Source of the DNA: Bradyrhizobium sp. CCGUVB4N
GTDB lineage: Bacteria > Pseudomonadota > Alphaproteobacteria > Rhizobiales > Xanthobacteraceae
Length of the DNA: 64,000 nt
Reading direction: 5' to 3'
Assembly: GCF_024199945.1 (NCBI RefSeq)
Contig: NZ_JANADP010000001.1
Span: 5,270,001 to 5,334,000, forward strand
Shown here: positions 48,494 through 56,196 of the stretch, in pieces
How the letters are laid out: every line of letters starts with the position of its first letter
Position numbering within the stretch: the first letter of the stretch is position 1
Translations under genes and position numbers: made by a program
Notes under the pieces: generated by a model
Databases searched by the model: none
Seen by the model: only the letters and a program-made list of their open reading frames with translations
What the model was told of the DNA's origin: nothing

Positions 48494-49645
48494 TCAGGAA
48501 GCCGCCATCCGCAGGATGTCGTTATAGGTCGCAAACACCATCAGCATCAGCACGAGACCCAGTCCGATTCGGAAGCCCATCTCCTGGGTGCGCTCGGACA
48601 GCGGACGGCCGCGCACGACTTCGGCTGCATAGAACATAAGGTGGCCGCCATCGAGCAGCGGGATCGGAAACAGGTTCAGAAGCCCGATCGAGACCGACAG
48701 CACGGCGCACAGATTGATCACAAACTGGAACCCGGCGCTCGCCGCCTGCCCCGACATCTTGGCGATGCCGAGAACGCCACTGACCTCGTTCGGATTGCCC
48801 TGGCCGACGAACAAGGAACCCAGGAACTTGAAGGTGCTGGTGATGATGAACCAGACCTGCTCCACCCCGATCTTGAGCGCCTCGCCGACACCGACCGGCG
48901 CGGTCGAGGCCTCACCGGCCTGAGACTTGTGCTCGACGCCGAGCACGCCGACCTTGTGGCTGTTGCCGAATGGATCCTTGCGCTCGAGCAGCGCCGGCGT
49001 CGCGGTCAGCGATACGATCGCGCCATCCCGCTTCACCTGGAACGCCAGCGCCGAACCGGCGTTCGTCGCGACGATCCGCTGCATGTCGGCAAAGCTCTCG
49101 ATCGGCTTGCCGTCGATCTGCACGACGACGTCGCCGATCTTGAAGCCGGCAGTGGCCGCAGCACCGTCGGCGACGACGCCGTCGACGCGCGCGATCGTGC
49201 TCGGCTTGCCGTAATACAGGGCCATCCCCGCGAAAATCAGCGCGCCGAGAATGAAATTGGCAATCGGACCGGCCGCGACGATGGCGGCGCGCGGGCCGAC
49301 CTTCTTGTGATGGAAGCTGCCGGCGCGCTCCTCGGCCGTCATGGCCGCGAGCGTCTCGGCCGACGGGGTCGAAGCCTCGCTTTCGTCGCCGAAGAACTTG
49401 ACGTAGCCGCCGAGCGGGATCGCCGAGATCTTCCAGCGCGTGCCGTGGCGGTCGTTGAAACCAACCAGCTCAGGTCCGAAACCGAGCGAAAAGGTTAACA
49501 CCCGAACGCCGGCCCAGCGCGCGACCAGGAAATGGCCGAGCTCGTGGAAGAACACGACGATGGTCAGGACAAACAGGAAGGGAACGACGTAGCCGAGGAG
49601 CCCATGGCTCAACGTATTGAAACTATGGGTAAAAAAGTCGATCAT
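48494..49645 (-). CDS. rseP: Site-2 protease RseP
   Basis: Inner-membrane zinc metalloprotease of the regulated intramembrane proteolysis type, which cleaves anti-sigma factors and leftover signal peptides. The HExxH motif is in VFFHELGHFLVARWAGVRV. A PDZ domain follows (VVADGAAATAGFKIGDVVVQ, IDGKPIESFADMQRIV), then the second zinc-ligand motif NLFPIPLLDGGHLMFYAAEV near the C-terminus. It has 383 residues and about four helices, and lies between dxr and bamA as in many proteobacteria. Confidence 0.96.
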   Translation of the reverse strand: MIDFFTHSFNTLSHGLLGYVVPFLFVLTIVVFFHELGHFLVARWAGVRVLTFSLGFGPELVGFNDRHGTRWKISAIPLGGYVKFFGDESEASTPSAETLAAMTAEERAGSFHHKKVGPRAAIVAAGPIANFILGALIFAGMALYYGKPSTIARVDGVVADGAAATAGFKIGDVVVQIDGKPIESFADMQRIVATNAGSALAFQVKRDGAIVSLTATPALLERKDPFGNSHKVGVLGVEHKSQAGEASTAPVGVGEALKIGVEQVWFIITSTFKFLGSLFVGQGNPNEVSGVLGIAKMSGQAASAGFQFVINLCAVLSVSIGLLNLFPIPLLDGGHLMFYAAEVVRGRPLSERTQEMGFRIGLGLVLMLMVFATYNDILRMAAS

Positions 49646-49689
49646 CGAATTCCCTCACCCAGCGCCGCTAGGCCCTGGCCCCGAACTAC

Positions 49690-50913
49690 CTAGGATGCCT
49701 TTAAGGCAATTTGAGGCAATAGGGCGGCAGCTTTATTTCGAGAAACATGGTCAATGGATATTGCGTCGTCCGCCGAGGTCATGGGGCCCTGGTTCCCGCC
49801 CCGGATCCAGTCCTCCAGCGTCGCCTCGACCAGCCGGGCAATGGCGCCGAACCGGATCTTGCCGGCGATGAAGGCCGCGACCGCGACCTCGTTGGCCGCG
49901 TTGTAGACCGTGGTCGCCCCCTTCCCGTGCCGGAGCGAATCGAACGCCAGGCGAAGCCCGGGGAACCGCTCGAAATCCGGTGCCTCGAAGGTGAGCTGGC
50001 CGATCTTGGCCAGATCGAGCCTGGCCGCCGGTCCCTTGATGCGGTCGGGCCAGCCGAGGCAATGGGCAATCGGCGTGCGCATGTCCGGCGAGCCGAGCTG
50101 CGCCATCACCGAGCGGTCGGAGAACTCGACCATGCCGTGAATGATCGACTGCGGATGCACCAGCACGTCGATCTCGTCAGGCGCCAGCGCGAACAGATAG
50201 GACGCCTCGATCACCTCGAGCCCCTTGTTCATCATCGAGGCGGAATCGATCGTGATCTTCTGGCCCATGCTCCAGTTCGGATGCTTCAGGGCCTGTTCGA
50301 GCGTCGCCTGCTCGATGTCGGCCGGCTTCCAGGTGCGGAACGGACCGCCGGAGGCGGTGATGATGACGCGAACCAGCTCGTCGCGATTGCCCGATGCCAG
50401 CGCCTGGAACAGCGCGTTGTGCTCGGAATCGGCCGGCAAGATACAGGCGCCCGCTTTCGCCGCGCGCTGCATGAAGAAATCGCCGGCGCAAACCAGGCAT
50501 TCCTTGTTGGCGAGCGCGACATGCGCGCCGCGATCGACCGCGGCCAAGGCCGGCTTCAGTCCCGCCGCGCCGCTCACCGCCGCCATCACCCAATCGGCCG
50601 GACGCGCGCCCGCCTCGATCACCGCGCTTTCGCCGGCGCCGCATTCGGTGCTCGTGCCGGCGAGTGCGGACTTGAGCTCGGCGAGCTTGGAGGCATCGGC
50701 GATCGCGACGAAGCGCGCGGAAAATTCCTTCGCAAGCTTCGCCAGCGCCTCGACATTGCTGTTCGCGGTCAGGGCCTCGACGCGATAGCGCTCGGGCGAG
50801 GCGCGCAGCAGATCCATCGTGCTGTCGCCGATCGAGCCGGTGGCACCGAGCACCGTGACGCTGCGGATGTCGGCCGCAGCCGGCTTGTTGTTACGCAAAG
50901 GGACTGCGCTCAT
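49690..50913 (-). CDS. dxr: 1-deoxy-D-xylulose 5-phosphate reductoisomerase
   Basis: Second step of the non-mevalonate isoprenoid pathway, converting DXP to MEP with NADPH. The 407 residues show VTVLGATGSIGDSTMDLLRA (NADPH loop), ALANKECLVCAGDFFM, ILPADSEHNALFQAL, ITASGGPFRTW and WSMGQKITIDSASMMNKGLE. ATG 50913, four bases after the cdsA stop, gives the family N-terminus; a longer frame would add 40 residues without a good start. With UppS it supplies isoprenoids for cell-wall carriers. Confidence 0.96.
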   Translation of the reverse strand: MSAVPLRNNKPAAADIRSVTVLGATGSIGDSTMDLLRASPERYRVEALTANSNVEALAKLAKEFSARFVAIADASKLAELKSALAGTSTECGAGESAVIEAGARPADWVMAAVSGAAGLKPALAAVDRGAHVALANKECLVCAGDFFMQRAAKAGACILPADSEHNALFQALASGNRDELVRVIITASGGPFRTWKPADIEQATLEQALKHPNWSMGQKITIDSASMMNKGLEVIEASYLFALAPDEIDVLVHPQSIIHGMVEFSDRSVMAQLGSPDMRTPIAHCLGWPDRIKGPAARLDLAKIGQLTFEAPDFERFPGLRLAFDSLRHGKGATTVYNAANEVAVAAFIAGKIRFGAIARLVEATLEDWIRGGNQGPMTSADDAISIDHVSRNKAAALLPQIALKAS

Positions 50914-50917
50914 ATCC

Positions 50918-51760
50918 TCACCAAACCATAAGACCGCTTCCGGCGCTATGCACACCATGGCGGAGAAAGCCGATAATCCATGCCACCAGGATGGCGGCGA
51001 CAAAGCCGTCCAGGCGGTCCAGAAGTCCGCCATGGCCGGGAATTAAGTGACTGGAATCCTTGACGCCAAAGCGCCTTTTCACCGCGGATTCGAACAGATC
51101 GCCCGCTTGCGAGACCACCGACAGGATGCCGCTAACGCACAGCAGTGGAACCGCTTTTCCGAGGCCGAATGCGGCAAAACCGGCCGCAACCGCAAGGCTC
51201 GCGGCAAAACCGCCGAACGCGCCGGCCCAGGTCTTCTTCGGGCTGACGCGCGGCCACAGCTTCGGTCCGCCGATGCCGCGGCCGGCGAAATAACCGCCGA
51301 TATCGGTCGCCCACACCACGAGCAGCACGAACATCAGCGCGGAGAAGCCGTTGACCAGATCCTTCCGCACCAGGATCGAGGCGAGCAGCGCCGCCGCCGC
51401 ATAGGCAAAGCCGGTCGCGGCCCAGACGAACTTGCCCCGGGCGATCAGCGTCACGATCGCACCGCCGACACAGCCGGTGACCACGGCGGTTTTCAGTCCA
51501 CCGAAGGCAACGCTGGCTCCCATCATGGCGATGACGATCGTCCCTGCCCCGGTCAGCGCGGCCGAGCCGGCGCCCACCACCATCAGCCACTCCGCGAACA
51601 GTCCGATCGACACCAGGGTGACGAGCAGCGCCCACAGCCAGCCGCCGGCGTAAGCGACCGCAATGGTCAGCGGCGCCAGGACCAGCGCTGCGAGGACTCG
51701 CATCACGAAATTGCTCGGGGCAGGCTTCGCGCCCGCGGCTTCGGCGCCGGGTTCGCTCAC
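50918..51760 (-). CDS. cdsA: Phosphatidate cytidylyltransferase
   Basis: Makes CDP-diacylglycerol, the precursor of all phospholipids, at the inner membrane. The 280 residues have about seven helices and the signature near the C-terminus: ISPKKTWAGAFGGF-type segment (SPKKTWAGAFGGFAASLAVA) and FGVKDSSHLIPGHGGLLDRL with DGF. The N-terminal 15 residues are polar (SEPGAEAAGAKPAPSN). Its start overlaps the uppS stop by four bases (ATGA). Confidence 0.94.
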   Translation of the reverse strand: MSEPGAEAAGAKPAPSNFVMRVLAALVLAPLTIAVAYAGGWLWALLVTLVSIGLFAEWLMVVGAGSAALTGAGTIVIAMMGASVAFGGLKTAVVTGCVGGAIVTLIARGKFVWAATGFAYAAAALLASILVRKDLVNGFSALMFVLLVVWATDIGGYFAGRGIGGPKLWPRVSPKKTWAGAFGGFAASLAVAAGFAAFGLGKAVPLLCVSGILSVVSQAGDLFESAVKRRFGVKDSSHLIPGHGGLLDRLDGFVAAILVAWIIGFLRHGVHSAGSGLMVW

Positions 51761-52515
51761 GAGACGGTTTTCGCGACCAGGCCGCCGAAACGGCGCTCAC
51801 GCCTGGCGAATTCGGCGATCGCGCCTTCGAGCGCCGCCTTGTCGAAATCGGGCCAGTGGACTGGCACGAACACGAGCTCGCTATAGGCGGCCTGCCACAT
51901 CAGGAAGTTGGACAGGCGCTGCTCGCCGCTGGTGCGGATGATGAGGTCGGGATCGGGAATGTCGGGCGCGTCGAGATGAGCGCCGAGCGCATCGGCATCG
52001 ATCGAGGCAGGATCGCGGCTGCCGTCTGCGACTTCGCGCGCGAGCTTCTGCGCCGCTTTCGCGATCTCCTGCCGCGAGCCGTAGTTGAAGGCGACGACGA
52101 GCGTGAGGCGCGTGTTGTCGCGCGTCAATTCCTCGGCCTCGTTGAGCAGCGAGCAGATGTCGCCCTCGAGCCCGTCGCGCTCGCCGATGATGCGAACCTT
52201 GACGCCGTCGCGATGCAGGCTCGCGAGGTCGTTGCGGATGAAACGCCGGAGCAGACCGAAGAGATCGCCGATCTCGCTCGCCGGGCGGGACCAGTTCTCC
52301 GAGGAGAACGAGAAGATGGTGAGATAGCGGATGCCGAGCTCGTGCGAGGCACGCACTACGCGGCGCAGCGCCTCGACACCGCGGCGATGCCCCTCCGCAC
52401 GCGGCAGGCCGCGCGCAGCCGCCCAGCGCCCGTTGCCATCCATGATGATGGCGACATGCGCAGGCGCCTCGGACCGGTCTGGTCCTTCCGTTGCGGGCGC
52501 GGCGGCGTTGGACAT
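51757..52515 (-). CDS. uppS: Isoprenyl transferase (undecaprenyl diphosphate synthase)
   Basis: Adds isopentenyl units to farnesyl diphosphate to make the C55 carrier for peptidoglycan and O-antigen. The 252 residues have HVAIIMDGNGRWAAARGLPR (catalytic Asp), EGHRRGVEALRRVV, FSFSSENWSRPASEI and the late LIIRTSGEQRLSNFLMWQAA with ELVFVPVHWPDF. It lies 12 bp after frr and is coupled to cdsA. Confidence 0.96.
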   Translation of the reverse strand: MSNAAAPATEGPDRSEAPAHVAIIMDGNGRWAAARGLPRAEGHRRGVEALRRVVRASHELGIRYLTIFSFSSENWSRPASEIGDLFGLLRRFIRNDLASLHRDGVKVRIIGERDGLEGDICSLLNEAEELTRDNTRLTLVVAFNYGSRQEIAKAAQKLAREVADGSRDPASIDADALGAHLDAPDIPDPDLIIRTSGEQRLSNFLMWQAAYSELVFVPVHWPDFDKAALEGAIAEFARRERRFGGLVAKTVS

Positions 52516-52527
52516 GGAAAAGAAGCC

Positions 52528-53091
52528 TTAAACGGTGAGGATTTCTTTTTCCTTGGCGGCGAGCAGCTGGTCGATCTCGGTGATGGTGCCGTCGGTCGCC
52601 TTCTGGACCTCATCGGCGTGACGCTTCTGATCGTCCTCCGACATCTCGTGATTCTTCTCGAGCTTCTTCAGGACATCGAGACCGTCGCGACGGACGTGTC
52701 GCGCAGCCACCTTGGCGGCTTCGGCGTATTTGTGCGCGACCTTGACCAGTTCCTTGCGACGCTCCTCGTTCAGCTCGGGAATGCGCAGGCGCAGCACCTG
52801 GCCTTCGGTCGCGGGCGACAGGCCGAGATTTGAATCGACGATCGCCTTCTCGACCGGCTTCACCATCGTCTTGTCCCAGACCTGCACCGAGATCAGGCGC
52901 GGCTCGGGAACGCTGACGGTGGCGAGCTGATTGAGTGGCATGTGACTGCCATAAGCCTCGACCTGCACCGGATCGAGCATCGATGCCGACGCGCGACCCG
53001 TACGCAGGCCGCCAAGCTCGTGCTTGAGCGACGCCACCGCGCCCTGCATGCGGCGCTTCACTTCGTTGAGATCGAAATTACCCGTGGCCAT
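52528..53091 (-). CDS. frr: Ribosome recycling factor
   Basis: Splits the post-termination ribosome together with EF-G. The 187-residue protein begins MATGNFDLNEVKRRMQGAVA and has the hallmark LGGLRTGRASASMLDPVQVE, then PLNQLATVSVPEPRLISVQV and LRLRIPELNEERRKELVKVA. GGAGAAA lies upstream of ATG 53091, which is better than the GTG at 53094. It lies between pyrH and uppS. Confidence 0.96.
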   Translation of the reverse strand: MATGNFDLNEVKRRMQGAVASLKHELGGLRTGRASASMLDPVQVEAYGSHMPLNQLATVSVPEPRLISVQVWDKTMVKPVEKAIVDSNLGLSPATEGQVLRLRIPELNEERRKELVKVAHKYAEAAKVAARHVRRDGLDVLKKLEKNHEMSEDDQKRHADEVQKATDGTITEIDQLLAAKEKEILTV

Positions 53092-53159
53092 CACGTTTCT
53101 CCTTCAATATCCCGGCGACCTCACCTCGCCGCCCTTCCCTCGGGCGCGCAGATGAGCCC

Positions 53160-53876
53160 TCAGCCGGCGACGATCGTCCCGTGGCCGGCGCCGCGTAGAA
53201 TCGCGCCGATCGAACCGGGCTCCGCGATCGAAAATACGATGATAGGCAGCGACGTCTCGCGGGCAAGTGCGAAGGCGGTCGCATCCATCACCTTGTAGCC
53301 GCCCTCGATGGCCTGCGAATGCGTCAGCCGGTCGAATCGCGTGGCGGACGGGTCCTTCTTCGGATCGGCCGAGTACACGCCGTCGACATTGGTCGCCTTC
53401 AGCACCGCCTGGGCGCCGATCTCGGCGGCGCGCAGCACCGCCGTCGTGTCCGTGGTGAAGAACGGATTGCCGGTTCCGCCGCCAAGCAGCAGGATCCGGC
53501 CTTCGGCGAGGTATTTGTGCGCCGCCGCACGGGTGAACAGCTCGGACACCTCGGGCATGACGAACGCCGAGAGAGCCCTCGCCGGCGTGCCCTTGCGTTC
53601 GATCGTCGCTTCGAGCGCGAGGCAGTTCATCATGGTCGCAAGCATGCCCATGGTGTCGCCGGTCGGGCGCGACACGCCGCGGGAGGACACCTCGACGCCG
53701 CGAAAGATGTTGCCGCCGCCGATCACGACCGCAACCTCGGTGCCGAGCTGACGGGCGGCGATCAGATCGTCCGCAACCCGGTCCATTGTCGGCTGATCGA
53801 TGCCAAAGCCTTGCTGTCCCGCGAGGTATTCGCCGGACAGCTTGATCACGACGCGACGATAGACCGGATCAGTCAT
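53160..53876 (-). CDS. pyrH: UMP kinase
   Basis: Phosphorylates UMP to UDP, feeding pyrimidine nucleotide and UDP-sugar pools. The 238-residue amino-acid-kinase-fold protein has RRVVIKLSGEYLAGQQGFGI, VAVVIGGGNIFRGV, GMLATMMNCLALEATIERKG and KATNVDGVYSADPKKDPSA. GAGGAAA seven bases before ATG 53876 decides this start over a GTG two codons upstream. PyrG at 685-2316 uses the product line of this enzyme. Confidence 0.96.
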   Translation of the reverse strand: MTDPVYRRVVIKLSGEYLAGQQGFGIDQPTMDRVADDLIAARQLGTEVAVVIGGGNIFRGVEVSSRGVSRPTGDTMGMLATMMNCLALEATIERKGTPARALSAFVMPEVSELFTRAAAHKYLAEGRILLLGGGTGNPFFTTDTTAVLRAAEIGAQAVLKATNVDGVYSADPKKDPSATRFDRLTHSQAIEGGYKVMDATAFALARETSLPIIVFSIAEPGSIGAILRGAGHGTIVAG

Positions 53877-53913
53877 GAGCACTTTCCTCGTCCGGGCGCC
53901 GCTTCCGGCGGCA

Positions 53914-53935
53914 CGCCGGAAGGAACGTTCCGGCG
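53914..53935 (-). terminator. Hairpin between tsf and pyrH
   Basis: CGCCGGAA, loop GGAACG, TTCCGGCG: a perfect 8-bp stem beginning two bases after the tsf stop on the minus strand. No U-run follows. Probably attenuates or processes the rpsB-tsf message before pyrH. Confidence 0.5.
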
Positions 53936-53936
53936 C

Positions 53937-54860
53937 TTACTTCTTGCCGCTGGCCGCCGCGACCTCAGCCGCGAAGTCCGATTCCTGCTTCTCGATTCCC
54001 TCGCCGAGAGCATAGCGCACAAAGCCCGCGATCTTCACCGCGCCGCCGACCTTGCCTTCGGCTTCCTTCACCGCCTGCGCCACCGACTTGCCGGTGTCGT
54101 GGATGAAGGCCTGCTCGAGCAGGCAGACTTCCTTGTAGTAGGTCTTCAGACCGGACTCGACGATCTTCTCGATCACGTTCTCCGGCTTGCCCTGCTGGCG
54201 ATATTTGTCGGCGAGCACGTCCTTTTCGCGCTTGACGACGGCCGGATCGAGACCGGACGGCTCGAGCGCGAGCGGGTTGGCGGCGGCGACATGCATCGCG
54301 ATCTGGCGGCCGAGCGCTGCGAGCTCGTCGGCCTTGCCGGGCGATTCCAGCGCCACGATCACGCCCATCTTGCCGGCGCCGTCGACGACCGCGCCGTGGA
54401 CGTAGCTCGACACCACGCCCTGGCTCACTTCGAGCGCAGCGGCACGACGCAGCGTCATGTTCTCGCCGATGGTGGCGATCGCGTCGTTGATCGCGGCTTC
54501 CACCGTGACGTCACCGACCTTGGCGGCCTTGATCTTCTCGACGTCGGCGCCGGCGTCGAAAGCGACCTGGGCGACCATCTTGACCAGGCCCTGGAACTGG
54601 CCGTTACGCGCGACGAAGTCGGTCTCGGAGTTGACCTCGACCACGACGCCCTTGGTGCCCTTGGTAAGCGCGCCGATGAGACCCTCGGCCGCGACGCGGC
54701 CCGACTTCTTGGCGGCCTTCGACAGGCCCTTCTTGCGCAGCCAATCCTGCGCCGCTTCCATGTTGCCGTCGTTCTCGGTCAGCGCGGCCTTGCAGTCCAT
54801 CATGCCTGCGCCGGTGGACTCGCGCAGATCCTTGACCATCGCAGCAGTGATCGTTGCCAT
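53937..54860 (-). CDS. tsf: Elongation factor Ts
   Basis: Nucleotide exchange factor for EF-Tu. From ATG 54860 it has 307 residues. The N-terminal domain reads VKDLRESTGAGMMDCKAALT and then AAQDWLRKKGLSKAAKK. The core includes VVEVNSETDFVARNGQFQGL (TDFV motif). The later region has LEQAFIHDTGKSVAQAVKEA. It lies 137 bp after rpsB with a hairpin in the gap. Confidence 0.96.
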   Translation of the reverse strand: MATITAAMVKDLRESTGAGMMDCKAALTENDGNMEAAQDWLRKKGLSKAAKKSGRVAAEGLIGALTKGTKGVVVEVNSETDFVARNGQFQGLVKMVAQVAFDAGADVEKIKAAKVGDVTVEAAINDAIATIGENMTLRRAAALEVSQGVVSSYVHGAVVDGAGKMGVIVALESPGKADELAALGRQIAMHVAAANPLALEPSGLDPAVVKREKDVLADKYRQQGKPENVIEKIVESGLKTYYKEVCLLEQAFIHDTGKSVAQAVKEAEGKVGGAVKIAGFVRYALGEGIEKQESDFAAEVAAASGKK

Positions 54861-54958
54861 CGTTGAAAATCCTTCTTGCCTGCCGGTTCGCCGCGGCGCG
54901 GCTCCAATTGCCCCGCCGCGGTCCATCTCAGGAATTCGCGTCAACTGAATGAAAATGG

Positions 54959-54979
54959 TGGCCGGATCCTATCCGGCCA
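54959..54979 (-). terminator. Terminator-like hairpin between rpsB and tsf
   Basis: TGGCCGGAT, loop, ATCCGGCCA: a perfect 9-bp stem with a 3-base loop, 18 bp after the rpsB stop. On the minus strand it is followed after three bases by TTTTC, so it may cause partial termination and set the S2 to EF-Ts ratio. Confidence 0.6.
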
Positions 54980-54997
54980 ACCCATCGCTCTTTTTGA

Positions 54998-55987
54998 CTA
55001 TTCCGCTTCCGCGGTCAGCGCCTTGGCCTTGGCGACCCAAGCGTCCGCGCGGCTCGGCAGACCGACTTCTTCGCCGATCTTGTGCGCGGTGTCGTGATCG
55101 AGCTCGGCGAGCTGCCAGTAGTGGAAGATGCCGAGGTCGTTGAACTTCTTCTCGATCGCGCCCGACACGCCCGGGAGCTTCTTGAGGTCGTCGGCGGTGC
55201 CGCGCGGGCCGGCGAGGCCCTGGAAGCCGCCAGCAGCCGGCAGCTCTTCGGCGACCGGACGGGCCGAGGCACCGATGTCGATGCCGGAATCGCCCTGGGC
55301 GCGCGAGATGCCGTCGATCGCGGCACGCGCGATCAGGTCGCAATACAGCGAGATCGCGCGACCGGCGTCGTCATTGCCCGGCACCACGTAGGTGATGCCC
55401 TTCGGGTCGGAGTTGGTGTCGACGATCGCAGCGACCGGAATGTTGAGCCGCTGGGCTTCCTGGATCGCGATGTCTTCCTTGTTGGTGTCGATCACGAAGA
55501 TCAGGTCGGGCAGACCGCCCATGTCCTTGATGCCGCCGAGCGAGCGATCGAGCTTGTCGCGCTCGCGCTGAAGCGTCAGGCGCTCCTTCTTGGTGTAGGA
55601 ATTGGCTTCGCCGCCGGCGAGAACCTCATCGAGGTGACGCAGGCGCTTGATCGAGGCCGAGATCGTCTTCCAGTTGGTCAGCGTGCCGCCGAGCCAGCGC
55701 GAATTGACGAAATACTGCGCGCAGCGCTTGGCTGCGTCCGCAACACCGTCCTGCGCCTGGCGCTTGGTGCCGACGAACAGGATGCGGCCGCCCTTGGCAA
55801 CCGTGTCGCTGACGGCCTGGAGGGCCGTGTGCAGCATCGGCACGGTCTGGGCGAGGTCGACGATGTGGATGTTGTTGCGGGCGCCGAAAATGAACGGAGC
55901 CATCTTCGGATTCCAGCGGTGAGACTGGTGACCAAAGTGCACGCCAGCTTCGAGCAGCTGACGCATAGTGAAATCGGGTAGTGCCAT
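54998..55987 (-). CDS. rpsB: 30S ribosomal protein S2 with helix-hairpin-helix C-terminal extension
   Basis: Ribosomal protein of the small subunit, starting MALPDFTMRQLLEAGVHFGH with the typical S2 N-terminus. RWNPKMAPFIFGARNNIHII-like and VFVGTKRQAQDGV-type segments, and LPDLIFVIDTNKEDIAIQEA with NSDPKGITYVVPGNDDAGRA, complete the S2 core by about residue 230. The protein then continues to 329 residues. The last 64 contain DLKKLPGVSGAIEKKFNDLG and HKIGEEVGLPSRADAWVAKA, a helix-hairpin-helix pattern. It is the first gene of the minus-strand supercluster. A GGAGAA site precedes the ATG. Confidence 0.95.
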   Translation of the reverse strand: MALPDFTMRQLLEAGVHFGHQSHRWNPKMAPFIFGARNNIHIVDLAQTVPMLHTALQAVSDTVAKGGRILFVGTKRQAQDGVADAAKRCAQYFVNSRWLGGTLTNWKTISASIKRLRHLDEVLAGGEANSYTKKERLTLQRERDKLDRSLGGIKDMGGLPDLIFVIDTNKEDIAIQEAQRLNIPVAAIVDTNSDPKGITYVVPGNDDAGRAISLYCDLIARAAIDGISRAQGDSGIDIGASARPVAEELPAAGGFQGLAGPRGTADDLKKLPGVSGAIEKKFNDLGIFHYWQLAELDHDTAHKIGEEVGLPSRADAWVAKAKALTAEAE

Positions 55988-56196
55988 CGTTCTAATTCTC
56001 CGGTTGGTTCCTCCGGAAGCGTGTGAGCAAGACGGAGCGTTGTCGCCCCGGCTGCCACCGGACGGCCTTGTGAGCCATGCTTCCGTGTGAGATGCGGCGC
56101 TATATAGCGCCATTTCGGCCAGAAGCAAGGAAATAAGGGCCTTTCGGGGCTTCTACCGCCCGCGAAAGGCCCATTCCGGGATTTCCGCCCTGTCCG

